Below are positions 57,519 through 64,000 of a stretch of DNA of 64,000 nucleotides, piece after piece. The stretch's first letter is position 1, and each line of letters begins with the position of its first letter. This DNA is from an uncultured Eubacterium sp. (GTDB lineage Bacteria > Bacillota > Clostridia > Oscillospirales > Acutalibacteraceae). The notes beneath the pieces are model-generated. The model saw nothing but the letters and a program-made list of their open reading frames with translations, made no database searches and was not told where the DNA came from. The stretch covers positions 124,001 to 188,000 of the forward strand of contig CAKTGF010000003.1 in NCBI GenBank assembly GCA_934561395.1. The letters are read 5' to 3'. Both the position numbers and the translations under genes were made by a program.

Positions 57519-59369
57519 TTACTTTGTTGTAACTGCCTTTTTAGCGGACCAAGAGGAATAGTATTTCTTTCCGTTAACGGTTTTATATGTGCGAATGCGA
57601 ACATAATATTTTTTCTTTGCTGATAATTTGGAAATTGCTTTTGATGTTGTTGAATTTTTGCTTATATTTACAGTTTTGGCAGAGGCAAAGCTGCTGCTTG
57701 TGCTGTATTGAATTTGATAGCCCGTTGTTTGCGTTGCTTGCTTTTTCCATTTAACGGTAAATTTCTTTGAGCCTGCTGTAAGTGAAGAAATTGTTGTTTC
57801 CTTTGGAGCAATTGTGAAATAGAGCGTTTTGCTGCCGCTGTATTTGCCCTTGAAAGTAATTTTAACGGCATATTTGCCCACATTCTTTCTTCCCTTTGCA
57901 TAGCTTACCGTATAGTCGGTATTTTTTACAAGTGCTTTTCCGTCAGCATCCTTCACGGTAACGGCAGGTGTTTTAATCTTGCCGTTATAGGTGTAAGCAG
58001 TAGCTGAAAGCTTTACGCTTGAAACCTTTTTAATAACTGTTGTTGAGGCAACATAGCCGCAGTTTTCGCACTCTTTAACCGTTTTACCGTTTGAGGTTGT
58101 TGTTGCCTTTGTTACCGTTGTTTTATATGTATGTGGGAGCTTTTCAACCACGGTTTGATTAACTGTAACCAAGCCGCAAACCGAGCAATAATAACCGTCT
58201 GTTAACCCTGTTGAAGTGCAGGTTGCCGGTGTTCCGGGCACACAAACAAGGGTGTGCTTCTTGCAATAAACAGGGGAAAATTCAAAGCCGTATTCATCTG
58301 CAAAAGTTTGTGCAGTTGAATCTTTATATCCGTAAATCACAGGATTTGAGCCGCTAAGGGAGTCGCTTTCAATTTCACAATTTTTATTCAGCACATAAAG
58401 ACCTGTTAAGCCCTTACAATTTTTTAAAGCACCAACTCCAATCCGTGTTACACTATCGGGAATTGTTACCTGAGTTAAGCTTGAACAATGACTAAAGGTA
58501 TAGTCTTCAATTCTTTTTACGCTGTCGGGGATTGTTACGCTCGCAAGGTTTTCGCACCAAGAAAACGCATGGCTTCCAATGGCTAATATACTGCTTGGAA
58601 TATCAATACTGCTTAAATTTTTACATTCATAAAACGCATAGTTTCCAATAGCCTCTAAACGATTTGAAAGAGTAATACCGGTTAGGTTGTTGCAACCTGA
58701 AAATGCCGAATCTTCAATTGTGGTTACAAGATTTGAAATTGTAATGCTTGTTAAATTATTACAATTTGAAAATGCATTAGCGCCGATTGTTTTTACAGTA
58801 ATGGGGACCGAAAAGCTTTCATCTGCTTTTGCTACCGGATATTTAATAAGTGTTGACATATTTTTATTATACAAAACGCCGCTTATTGACGCATAATTTC
58901 TGTTTTTCAGTTCAACATTAATTTCGCTTAAGCTGTCGCACCACTCAAAAGCAGTAATATCAATGCTTGTTACACTGCCCGGAATTGAAATATCAGTCAA
59001 TTTTTCGCAGTAAAAAAATGCGGCCTCTTCAATTGTTGTTATGGTATCGGAAAGCGTTACGCTTGTTAAGTTTTTGCAGTTAGCAAATGCGCTTGTTCCA
59101 ACGCTTGTTACACCGTCGGAAATAACAATTGACTTTATATCCTGCAAATAATCGTTCCATTCAGGCAAATTTTTGCCGTAGTTATACATTGGCCCCGTGC
59201 CGTTTAATTCAAGCTCTCCGGTTTCAGTATCAAGCGACCACACTATATCATTGCCGCATTTGCCGTTATAACTTGCGGCATAGGCGGTAAAATTAATCCC
59301 TGCCGTAATGCTCAACAGCATAATTACAGACATAAAAGCCGACAAAAGTTTTATTGATTTTTGTTTCAT
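57519..59369 (-). CDS. Secreted BspA-like LRR protein with shared C-terminal module and FnIII-like domain
   Basis: 616 residues. Signal peptide (ends near FTAYA), then WSLDTETGELELNGTG as in the 900-residue protein, BspA-type repeats of about 23 residues (90-345; NLTSITISNLVTTIEDSAFS), one Cys-pair segment (CTSTGLTDGYYCSVCG), the Cys-pair/beta module shared with the GLUG protein (414-521), and a C-terminal FnIII-like domain (WKKQATQTTGYQIQYSTSSS ... YYVRIRTYK). It is probably a surface adhesin or glycan-binding protein. The FnIII-like domain could mediate attachment. Confidence 0.85.
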   Translation of the reverse strand: MKQKSIKLLSAFMSVIMLLSITAGINFTAYAASYNGKCGNDIVWSLDTETGELELNGTGPMYNYGKNLPEWNDYLQDIKSIVISDGVTSVGTSAFANCKNLTSVTLSDTITTIEEAAFFYCEKLTDISIPGSVTSIDITAFEWCDSLSEINVELKNRNYASISGVLYNKNMSTLIKYPVAKADESFSVPITVKTIGANAFSNCNNLTSITISNLVTTIEDSAFSGCNNLTGITLSNRLEAIGNYAFYECKNLSSIDIPSSILAIGSHAFSWCENLASVTIPDSVKRIEDYTFSHCSSLTQVTIPDSVTRIGVGALKNCKGLTGLYVLNKNCEIESDSLSGSNPVIYGYKDSTAQTFADEYGFEFSPVYCKKHTLVCVPGTPATCTSTGLTDGYYCSVCGLVTVNQTVVEKLPHTYKTTVTKATTTSNGKTVKECENCGYVASTTVIKKVSSVKLSATAYTYNGKIKTPAVTVKDADGKALVKNTDYTVSYAKGRKNVGKYAVKITFKGKYSGSKTLYFTIAPKETTISSLTAGSKKFTVKWKKQATQTTGYQIQYSTSSSFASAKTVNISKNSTTSKAISKLSAKKKYYVRIRTYKTVNGKKYYSSWSAKKAVTTK

Positions 59370-59470
59370 AACAGCACCCCTTTTTAAAGTAAATTATGCA
59401 CAACAAAAGCTATGTGCACAAAACGATAACTAAAGCATAAACCTGCTTATCAGGCAAATTCAGCAATTTA

Positions 59471-59499
59471 ATTTTATCATAGCAGGTATAAAATTGCAA
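59471..59499 (-). promoter_or_regulatory. Promoter of the 616-residue LRR gene
   Basis: TTGCAA, 17-bp spacer and TAAAAT on the minus strand, leaving a leader of about 95 bases before the GGGGTG ribosome-binding site. Confidence 0.7.
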
Positions 59500-59500
59500 G

Positions 59501-59615
59501 AAAAAGCGGCCCACAATGTGAGCCGCTGAATTATCGGTTAATTAAATTAGCCGCTGACTTTAATTAAGTATTTTACTTTTTGGCATACATACTCTCTCCT
59601 ACGAGTTTTGTCTGT
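59501..59615 (-). ncRNA. Candidate short transcript with mini-ORF
   Basis: The 59370-59702 spacer holds a complete small transcription unit on the minus strand: a promoter, a good ribosome-binding site (AGGAGAG), an 8-codon frame MPKSKILN (59586-59560), an inverted repeat TTAATTAAA/TTTAATTAA that overlaps its stop, and a terminator AGCGGC/GCCGCT (59505-59527) with TTTTT. A second AGCGGCT copy inside the first hairpin's loop could pair alternatively with the terminator's 3' arm. It may be an sRNA, a leader-peptide unit or a microprotein gene. Confidence 0.45.
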
Positions 59616-59621
59616 ATAATA

Positions 59622-59651
59622 ATTATAACATAGGAACAAACTGTTACACAA
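59622..59651 (-). promoter_or_regulatory. Promoter of the short transcript
   Basis: TTGTGT, 18-bp spacer and consensus TATAAT on the minus strand, just after the HAD-gene terminator. Confidence 0.5.
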
Positions 59652-59668
59652 CGCTTTTAACAAAAAAC

Positions 59669-59690
59669 GAGCACCTCTTTTGAGATGCTC
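59669..59690 (-). terminator. Terminator of the HAD phosphatase gene
   Basis: GAGCATCTC/GAGGTGCTC stem (one G-U pair) with a 4-base loop, then TTTTTT on the minus strand. Its sequence nearly copies the tsf terminator at 60386. Confidence 0.85.
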
Positions 59691-59702
59691 TTGAATGCTT
59701 AA

Positions 59703-60353
59703 TTAACTTAGTGAATTTTTTAACTCATCAACCGTTTTAACAATATATGTTGCGCCGGCATTTTTAAGTTCATCAAAGGTGCCGTAACCGTATTCTACGC
59801 CGATTGAATCAATACCTACTGATTGAGCGCCAATCACATCCTCTGCTCTGTCGCCAATCATTACAACTTTGGATTTGTCCTTGACATTACATTCACTAAG
59901 CGCATATTTGATTACCTCTGCCTTTTTTGAGCGGGTAGTATCCATATTTGAACCTGCAATAAAATCAAAATATTTTGCAAGGTCAAAATGCTCCATTATT
60001 CTGTCAGTAAACGGCTGAGGCTTTGAGGTGGCAACAATAAGAGTTTTTCCGTTTTCTTTAAGATTTTGAAGCAAATCGGTTATGCCGCAATAAACTTCGT
60101 TTTCAAGCAAACCTTTTGTGCTGAAATACTCTCGATAAAGTTTTACTGCTTGCAAAGATTTTTCCTTGTCAAAGCCCATAAATTTTTCAAACGATTCGTG
60201 AAGCGGAGGGCCTAAAAACTTTCTCAAAAGTGACATTTCATAATCATTAATATCATACTTTTCAAGCGCATAAATGATAGAATTAATAATTCCCTGCGAT
60301 GAATCGGTGAGCGTTCCGTCAAGGTCAAAAAGAATGGTTGAATAGCTTTTCAT
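59703..60353 (-). CDS. HAD-family phosphatase (phosphoglycolate phosphatase-like)
   Basis: 216 residues with HAD motif I (FDLDGTLTDSS), motif II/III region (VATSKPQPF with Thr/Ser and Lys) and motif IV (VVMIGDRAEDVIGA), and a four-helix cap typical of Gph/PpaX. The substrate could be phosphoglycolate, pyrophosphate or another small phosphate ester. It lies 32 bases after the tsf stop terminator with no visible promoter, so it may depend on readthrough from tsf. Confidence 0.88.
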   Translation of the reverse strand: MKSYSTILFDLDGTLTDSSQGIINSIIYALEKYDINDYEMSLLRKFLGPPLHESFEKFMGFDKEKSLQAVKLYREYFSTKGLLENEVYCGITDLLQNLKENGKTLIVATSKPQPFTDRIMEHFDLAKYFDFIAGSNMDTTRSKKAEVIKYALSECNVKDKSKVVMIGDRAEDVIGAQSVGIDSIGVEYGYGTFDELKNAGATYIVKTVDELKNSLS

Positions 60354-60385
60354 AAAACACCTCTGTTATAAAATATTTACAAAAA

Positions 60386-60411
60386 AAGAGCATCTCAATC
60401 GAGATGCTCTT
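60386..60411 (-). terminator. tsf terminator
   Basis: AAGAGCATCTC/GAGATGCTCTT, a perfect 11-bp stem with a 4-base loop and seven T on the minus strand. Confidence 0.88.
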
Positions 60412-60421
60412 AAATGTTTAA

Positions 60422-61537
60422 TTAGCCGTTGATTTGCTTTGCGATTTCTTCAGCAAAATTTTCTTCTCTCTTCTCAAGGCCATCGCCCTTCATCATACGG
60501 ATGAAGCCGTTAGCTTTGATTTCTGTGCCAAGCTCCTTGGCAACTGAATCTATATAGCCCTTAACTGAGCCCTGGAAAAGGTCTGAACGAACGAAATCCT
60601 GCTCGAGAAGGCAGATTTCCTTAATTTGCTTTGCAAGTCTGCCCTTTACAAGACCTGTGAAAATCTTATTTTCTACGATTTCAGCCTTGTGAGCTACTGC
60701 GATGCCTGCAAGAGTTTCAAGTGCTTCCTTAGAAATGAAGTTTGTGAAATTCTTTCTTTGCTTTTGGTCAAGGCCCTGATAAATTGTGATGTCATCATCG
60801 GTCCACTTTTTATCATTGATAGCCTCATCAATAAGCTTGCTGAGAATCGGAATAGGAAGTGATGCAGGAGTGTTAAGAGCACTGTCAACAGTGATTGAGT
60901 GCATCTTCTCTGACTCCTCGGCTGAAATATCGTCGCTGCTCAAATATTCAGGGTTCATAGCTGCGATTTGCATTGCAACATTCTTGCCCATAGCGTTGAA
61001 CTCGTCTGTGTCAGCCTTTGACTCGTCAGCTACATCAAAGCCAACCATAACGCCAACTGAACCGCCTGCGTGGATGTATGTTGATGCGATACCCTCCATT
61101 CTGTCAAAACGGCGAACCTTCATGTTTTCGCCGATTGCAAGAACAAGGTCGTTAAGAGTTTCTGTAACTGTTCTGTCTGTGCCGTCAAACTTTTCTTCCT
61201 TAAGAGCCTCAACATCAGCAGGGTCTGTAGCAAGAATAGTCTTTGCAACGCCCTCAACAAAGCTCATGAACTTTTCGTTTTTAGCAACGAAGTCTGTTTC
61301 TGAGTTAACCTCAAGAACAACGCCCTTCTTTGTTGCCTTATCATAATATGGAAGAACTACACCCTCTGCGGCAATTCTTGTTGCCTTCTTTTGAGCTGCG
61401 GCAAGACCTCTTTCACGAAGAAAGTCAATAGCCTTGTCCATATCGCCGTCAGCCTCAACGAGAGCCTTTTTACATTCCATCATACCAACGCCTGTCTTCT
61501 CACGAAGAGCCTTTACGTCTTGTGCTGTAAATGCCAT
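60422..61537 (-). CDS. tsf: Elongation factor Ts, long form
   Basis: 371 residues against roughly 290-310 in most bacteria. The UBA-like start (MAFTAQDVKALREKTGVGMMECKKAL), the EF-Tu-contacting VNSETDFVAKNE and HAGGSVGVMV, and the C-terminal EICLLEQDFVRSD ... GEGLEKREENFAEEI-type end are normal. The extra length is a helical insert at about 215-295, between MNPEYLSSDDISAE and KGRLAKQIKE. It recharges EF-Tu with GTP. It follows rpsB in the standard order; pyrH does not follow. Confidence 0.97.
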   Translation of the reverse strand: MAFTAQDVKALREKTGVGMMECKKALVEADGDMDKAIDFLRERGLAAAQKKATRIAAEGVVLPYYDKATKKGVVLEVNSETDFVAKNEKFMSFVEGVAKTILATDPADVEALKEEKFDGTDRTVTETLNDLVLAIGENMKVRRFDRMEGIASTYIHAGGSVGVMVGFDVADESKADTDEFNAMGKNVAMQIAAMNPEYLSSDDISAEESEKMHSITVDSALNTPASLPIPILSKLIDEAINDKKWTDDDITIYQGLDQKQRKNFTNFISKEALETLAGIAVAHKAEIVENKIFTGLVKGRLAKQIKEICLLEQDFVRSDLFQGSVKGYIDSVAKELGTEIKANGFIRMMKGDGLEKREENFAEEIAKQING

Positions 61538-61572
61538 AATGATTTACCTCCTATAAAACATTGTTAAGTTAA

Positions 61573-61590
61573 GGAATGGATAACCACTCC
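61573..61590 (-). other. Small hairpin between rpsB and tsf
   Basis: On the minus strand, GGAGTGG and CCATTCC form a 7-bp stem (one G-U pair) around four bases in the 64-base spacer. No T-run follows. It could be an mRNA processing or partial-attenuation site. Confidence 0.35.
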
Positions 61591-61601
61591 GAATTATTAA
61601 A

Positions 61602-62342
61602 TTACTCTGCAGCTTCTTCAGCAGTAGCAGCCTCTTCAGCGCCCTCTGTTGTGTCTGCACCGTCTCTGCCCTCGATAACAGCGTCAGCCATTGCGCCTGC
61701 AATAAGCTTTACTGCACGGATAGCATCGTCGTTACCCGGAATAACATAGTCGATTTCATCAGGGTCACAGTTTGTATCAACAATAGCAACGATTGGAAGA
61801 CCGAGCTTTGTTGCCTCTGATACAGCGATTCTCTCCTTGCGTGGGTCAACGATAAACATTGCCTGAGGAATCTTCTTCATTTCTGTGATACCGCCAAGGT
61901 ATTTTTCAAGCTTTTCGATTTCAAGCTCTAAGCCTGCAACTTCCTTCTTAGGAAGAAGATCGAATGTGCCGTCCTCCTGCATAGCCTTAAGCTGAGCAAG
62001 ACGAGCAACTCTGCCTCTGATTGTTTTGAAGTTTGTAAGCATACCGCCAAGCCATCTTGCGTTAACATAAGGCATATTGCAACGAATAGCCTCTTCCTTA
62101 ACTGAATCCTGAGCCTGCTTCTTTGTGCCTACGAAAATGATTTCGCCGCCGTCTGCAGCAAGGTCACGAACGAACATATAAGCCTCATCAAGCTTCTTAA
62201 CTGTTTTTTGAAGGTCGATGATGTAAATGCCGTTACGCTCTGTGAAGATGTATTCAGCCATTTTAGGGTTCCATCTTCTTGTTTGGTGTCCGAAGTGAAC
62301 ACCTGCTTCTAAAAGCTGTTTCATTGAAACTACATTTGCCAT
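61602..62342 (-). CDS. rpsB: 30S ribosomal protein S2
   Basis: 246 residues with SMKQLLEAGVHFGHQTRRWNPKM at the N-terminus, ARWLGGMLTNFKTI, VDPRKERIAVSEA and the acidic low-complexity tail (TEGAEEAATAEEAAE) common in this group. GGAGGAAATTATA precedes the ATG. It opens the rpsB-tsf operon. Confidence 0.99.
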   Translation of the reverse strand: MANVVSMKQLLEAGVHFGHQTRRWNPKMAEYIFTERNGIYIIDLQKTVKKLDEAYMFVRDLAADGGEIIFVGTKKQAQDSVKEEAIRCNMPYVNARWLGGMLTNFKTIRGRVARLAQLKAMQEDGTFDLLPKKEVAGLELEIEKLEKYLGGITEMKKIPQAMFIVDPRKERIAVSEATKLGLPIVAIVDTNCDPDEIDYVIPGNDDAIRAVKLIAGAMADAVIEGRDGADTTEGAEEAATAEEAAE

Positions 62343-62352
62343 TATAATTTCC

Positions 62353-62467
62353 TCCTTTAAGGTTTATCCTCCACAATTCGCATGGCGCAGCCCGAATATT
62401 TATAACCTAAGGCTTAACGAATCATGTGTGTTCTTGGTATTGGGCGCAATACGCCCTGCACCAATGC
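62353..62467 (-). promoter_or_regulatory. Structured 5' leader of rpsB
   Basis: About 110-120 bases between promoter and ribosome-binding site. Two structured parts are visible on the minus strand: GGGCG/CGCCC inside TTGG/CCAA near the 5' end, and ATTCG/CGAAT inside an outer GGTT/AACC pairing just before the ribosome-binding site. It could be an autoregulatory S2-binding leader, by analogy with other bacteria. I cannot show homology. Confidence 0.4.
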
Positions 62468-62473
62468 TGAAAT

Positions 62474-62502
62474 ATAATACCACAAAGAGACCGAAAAATC
62501 AA
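62474..62502 (-). promoter_or_regulatory. rpsB-tsf promoter
   Basis: TTGATT, 17-bp spacer and TATTAT on the minus strand, overlapping the end of the spacer after gatD. Confidence 0.75.
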
Positions 62503-62510
62503 GAACTTTT

Positions 62511-63212
62511 TTAAGTAAATCTTTCGATAAGCAGCCTGTGGCATTGATTTTCGTAATAATCGTCAAGACAGTCGAGTTTTTCATTCAGTGCCCTGCTTAA
62601 TATTTCATCGGCAAAGGCAGGATTTTTAGGCAATAACGGGCCGTGAAGATATGTGGCAAAGGTGTTTTTGTATTCAACACCCTCGGTTTTATCCTTGGCG
62701 TTGTTGCCAAAGCCTGTTACCACAGTGCCCAGGGGAGAAAGTCCGCCGCTTAAATATGTTTTGCCGCTGTGGTTTTCAAACCCCACAAGCCTGCCGTATT
62801 TTGTTTGGGTTACTATGTTGCCAATCATTCGCTGTGATGTGGCAATTGTGTAAAAGGGCAAGGCCCCTGTCAGGCTCAGCTCATTGCCGTCGGCAGCCCT
62901 GTAATACTGCCCTAAAATCTGAAAGCCGCCGCAGATTGCAAGAACGGTTTTGCCGCTTTCTATGGAGTAGGCTATCATCTCCGCCTTTCTTTTCAGGTCA
63001 CGGGAGATAATATTCATCTCTCTGTCCTGACCGCCGCCGATAAACATAATGTCAAAATCGGTTATTTTGTCCCCTATGCCGATGCCTGCAATTTCAACCT
63101 TGTAGCCACGCCAAATAAGGCGGTTATAAAGGCAGGAAACATTCCCTGCGTCGCCGTATAAATTAAGCTCGTTAGGGTAAAGATGGGCTATTTTTACCTT
63201 TTTTATTTCCAA
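62511..63212 (-). CDS. gatD: Lipid II isoglutaminyl synthase, glutaminase subunit GatD
   Basis: 233 residues of the CobB/CobQ-like class I amidotransferase type: IAHLYPNELNLYGDAGNV at the N-terminus, the nucleophile in VLAICGGFQILGQYY, and the His in TYLHGPLLPKNP. With MurT it amidates the D-glutamate of lipid II, a change needed for cross-linking in many Gram-positives. It overlaps murT by 10 bases. Confidence 0.94.
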   Translation of the reverse strand: MEIKKVKIAHLYPNELNLYGDAGNVSCLYNRLIWRGYKVEIAGIGIGDKITDFDIMFIGGGQDREMNIISRDLKRKAEMIAYSIESGKTVLAICGGFQILGQYYRAADGNELSLTGALPFYTIATSQRMIGNIVTQTKYGRLVGFENHSGKTYLSGGLSPLGTVVTGFGNNAKDKTEGVEYKNTFATYLHGPLLPKNPAFADEILSRALNEKLDCLDDYYENQCHRLLIERFT

Positions 63213-64000
63213 AACTCCTTTCCGCCGAAGCGTTGGATAAGATAGGGACGCATACGCATCATTGAGGTATATGTTGAAAGAATAACAAAATCCCTTTGCC
63301 GTGATTGCAAAAATTCCGCAAAGGCAGCGTAATTCTCCCCTTGAAACACCCCGGTAACCCCTATGCCCGAATACTTAAGCCTCAAAGCCGCATCATAGGC
63401 TCGTTTTCCCAAAGTGTAGGCCTGCATATTTTTTGCGGAAAGGGGCGCAAAATCCCCGTCCCAAATCCAGCTAACATCCCTGCCGTCCGCCTCATTATCA
63501 TTAAGGGCAAAGGCAAGGTCAAAGGGGCGGTTGAATTTTGATATGTATTTTACGCAGTTTGAAAGCCCAACCGGGTTTTTAACCAGCATAAGGGTTATGG
63601 TGCTGTCGCCGTTCTCAAAGCGTTCAAGCCTGCCGAAGGCGCCGTCATAATTGCCGATAGCGCCGTAATTTTCGATTTTCAAAACTGAAAGGGTGCCTGC
63701 GGCGGCAATGTAGTTGTAAATGTTATAAACGCCGCCAAGTGAAATATTAACAGGCTTGTTATTCATAATAAACGAGGAGCCTTGGTCGGTAAGCTCAATA
63801 ATATCGCTGACCAAAAAATCAGGTTGTGAGCGCTTATAGCCGCAGTTGCGGCAGAAGAAATCCCCAAGCTGGGCAAAAACGCTGAAATTGTACTCAAGGG
63901 TGCAGCTGCACTTTGGGCAAAAGCGAGAATCCGACTGAACGGTGTTATTGAACCCGGCATTAATACCAAAGGTGAAAACAGTATTTTGGCAGGTATCCTT
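63203..64000 (-). CDS. murT: Lipid II isoglutaminyl synthase, Mur-ligase subunit MurT (5' end outside window)
   Basis: Only the C-terminal 265 residues are present; the frame is open to the right edge. It includes the MurT zinc ribbon (CPKCSCTLEY ... FFCRNCGYKRSQPDF), then the Mur-ligase C-terminal domain (NIYNYIAAAGTLSVL, NGDSTITLMLVKNPVGLSN, DVSWIWDGDF). It binds the lipid II stem and ATP and uses ammonia from GatD. The TTG at 63814 is not the true start because the ribbon upstream is in the same frame. Confidence 0.94.
   Translation of the reverse strand, partial: KDTCQNTVFTFGINAGFNNTVQSDSRFCPKCSCTLEYNFSVFAQLGDFFCRNCGYKRSQPDFLVSDIIELTDQGSSFIMNNKPVNISLGGVYNIYNYIAAAGTLSVLKIENYGAIGNYDGAFGRLERFENGDSTITLMLVKNPVGLSNCVKYISKFNRPFDLAFALNDNEADGRDVSWIWDGDFAPLSAKNMQAYTLGKRAYDAALRLKYSGIGVTGVFQGENYAAFAEFLQSRQRDFVILSTYTSMMRMRPYLIQRFGGKEFWK

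Noticed and set aside
60786..61346. Open frame of 186 codons on the plus strand
   Set aside because: It is antisense to tsf, is Ser/Ala-rich without any recognisable motif, and has no ribosome-binding site.

Overview
The window looks like chromosome from a spore-forming, low-GC Gram-positive anaerobe of the class Clostridia, most likely an Oscillospiraceae/Ruminococcaceae gut bacterium. The reasons are a PolC-type replicative polymerase, a CIRCE-controlled groES-groEL operon, the sporulation genes yabP, yabQ and spoVB, the MurT/GatD lipid II amidation pair, BspA-like leucine-rich surface proteins, and a lacto-N-biose phosphorylase (GH112) typical of mucin and milk-glycan users. Almost everything is on the minus strand. 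The exceptions are a small membrane protein at the left edge, an O-antigen-ligase-like gene and one candidate small RNA. No tRNA, rRNA, CRISPR array, transposase or phage gene was seen.

Layout. (1) 0.5-7.3 kb: a seven-gene accessory operon with a small secreted protein, three tandem paralogues that share an identical 5' half, a lipoprotein, a duplicated ABC-2 permease and its ATPase. (2) 7.5-9.6 kb: groES-groEL with CIRCE and tandem terminators. (3) 9.7-21.7 kb: an rlmL-type methyltransferase and a version of the conserved block spoVB-mazG-hup-rqcP ... yabP-yabQ-divIC, split by two membrane-anchored PpiC foldases and a lone plus-strand Wzy/O-ligase-family gene. (4) 21.7-33.4 kb: one long translationally coupled operon, a hisZ-hisG fusion, hisD, hisB, hisA, hisI and hisE, running into recJ, rel, dtd, an MBL hydrolase and hemZ. 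(5) 33.4-43.6 kb: pyrH-frr-uppS-cdsA-dxr-rseP-ispG-polC, the usual translation/isoprenoid/envelope operon. Its PolC seems to lack the inserted 3'-5' exonuclease domain. (6) 43.7-60.4 kb: an accessory island lying exactly where pyrH would normally follow tsf. It holds two BspA-like proteins and a GLUG-repeat surface protein, a GH112/GH136-like lacto-N-biose module, a three-component (GtrB/GtrA/GT-C) wall-glycosylation operon, two membrane proteins, a HAD phosphatase and two candidate small transcripts. (7) 60.4-64 kb: tsf, rpsB with a structured leader, gatD and the 3' part of murT.

Functional picture. The housekeeping genes are compact and coupled, with many TAATG stop-start overlaps. The accessory genes are mostly single units, each with its own sigma-A-type promoter (many with TTGCAA or TTGAAA -35 boxes and a 17-bp spacer) and its own hairpin terminator. 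The most notable items are the exonuclease-less PolC, the tandem half-identical paralogue array with a secreted protein and ABC exporter, the predicted intracellular GH136-like/GH112 pathway with a small partner subunit, and a compact, independently transcribed and terminated structured RNA at about 46.52-46.66 kb. Functions are assigned from protein motifs and context read by eye; no database search was run.
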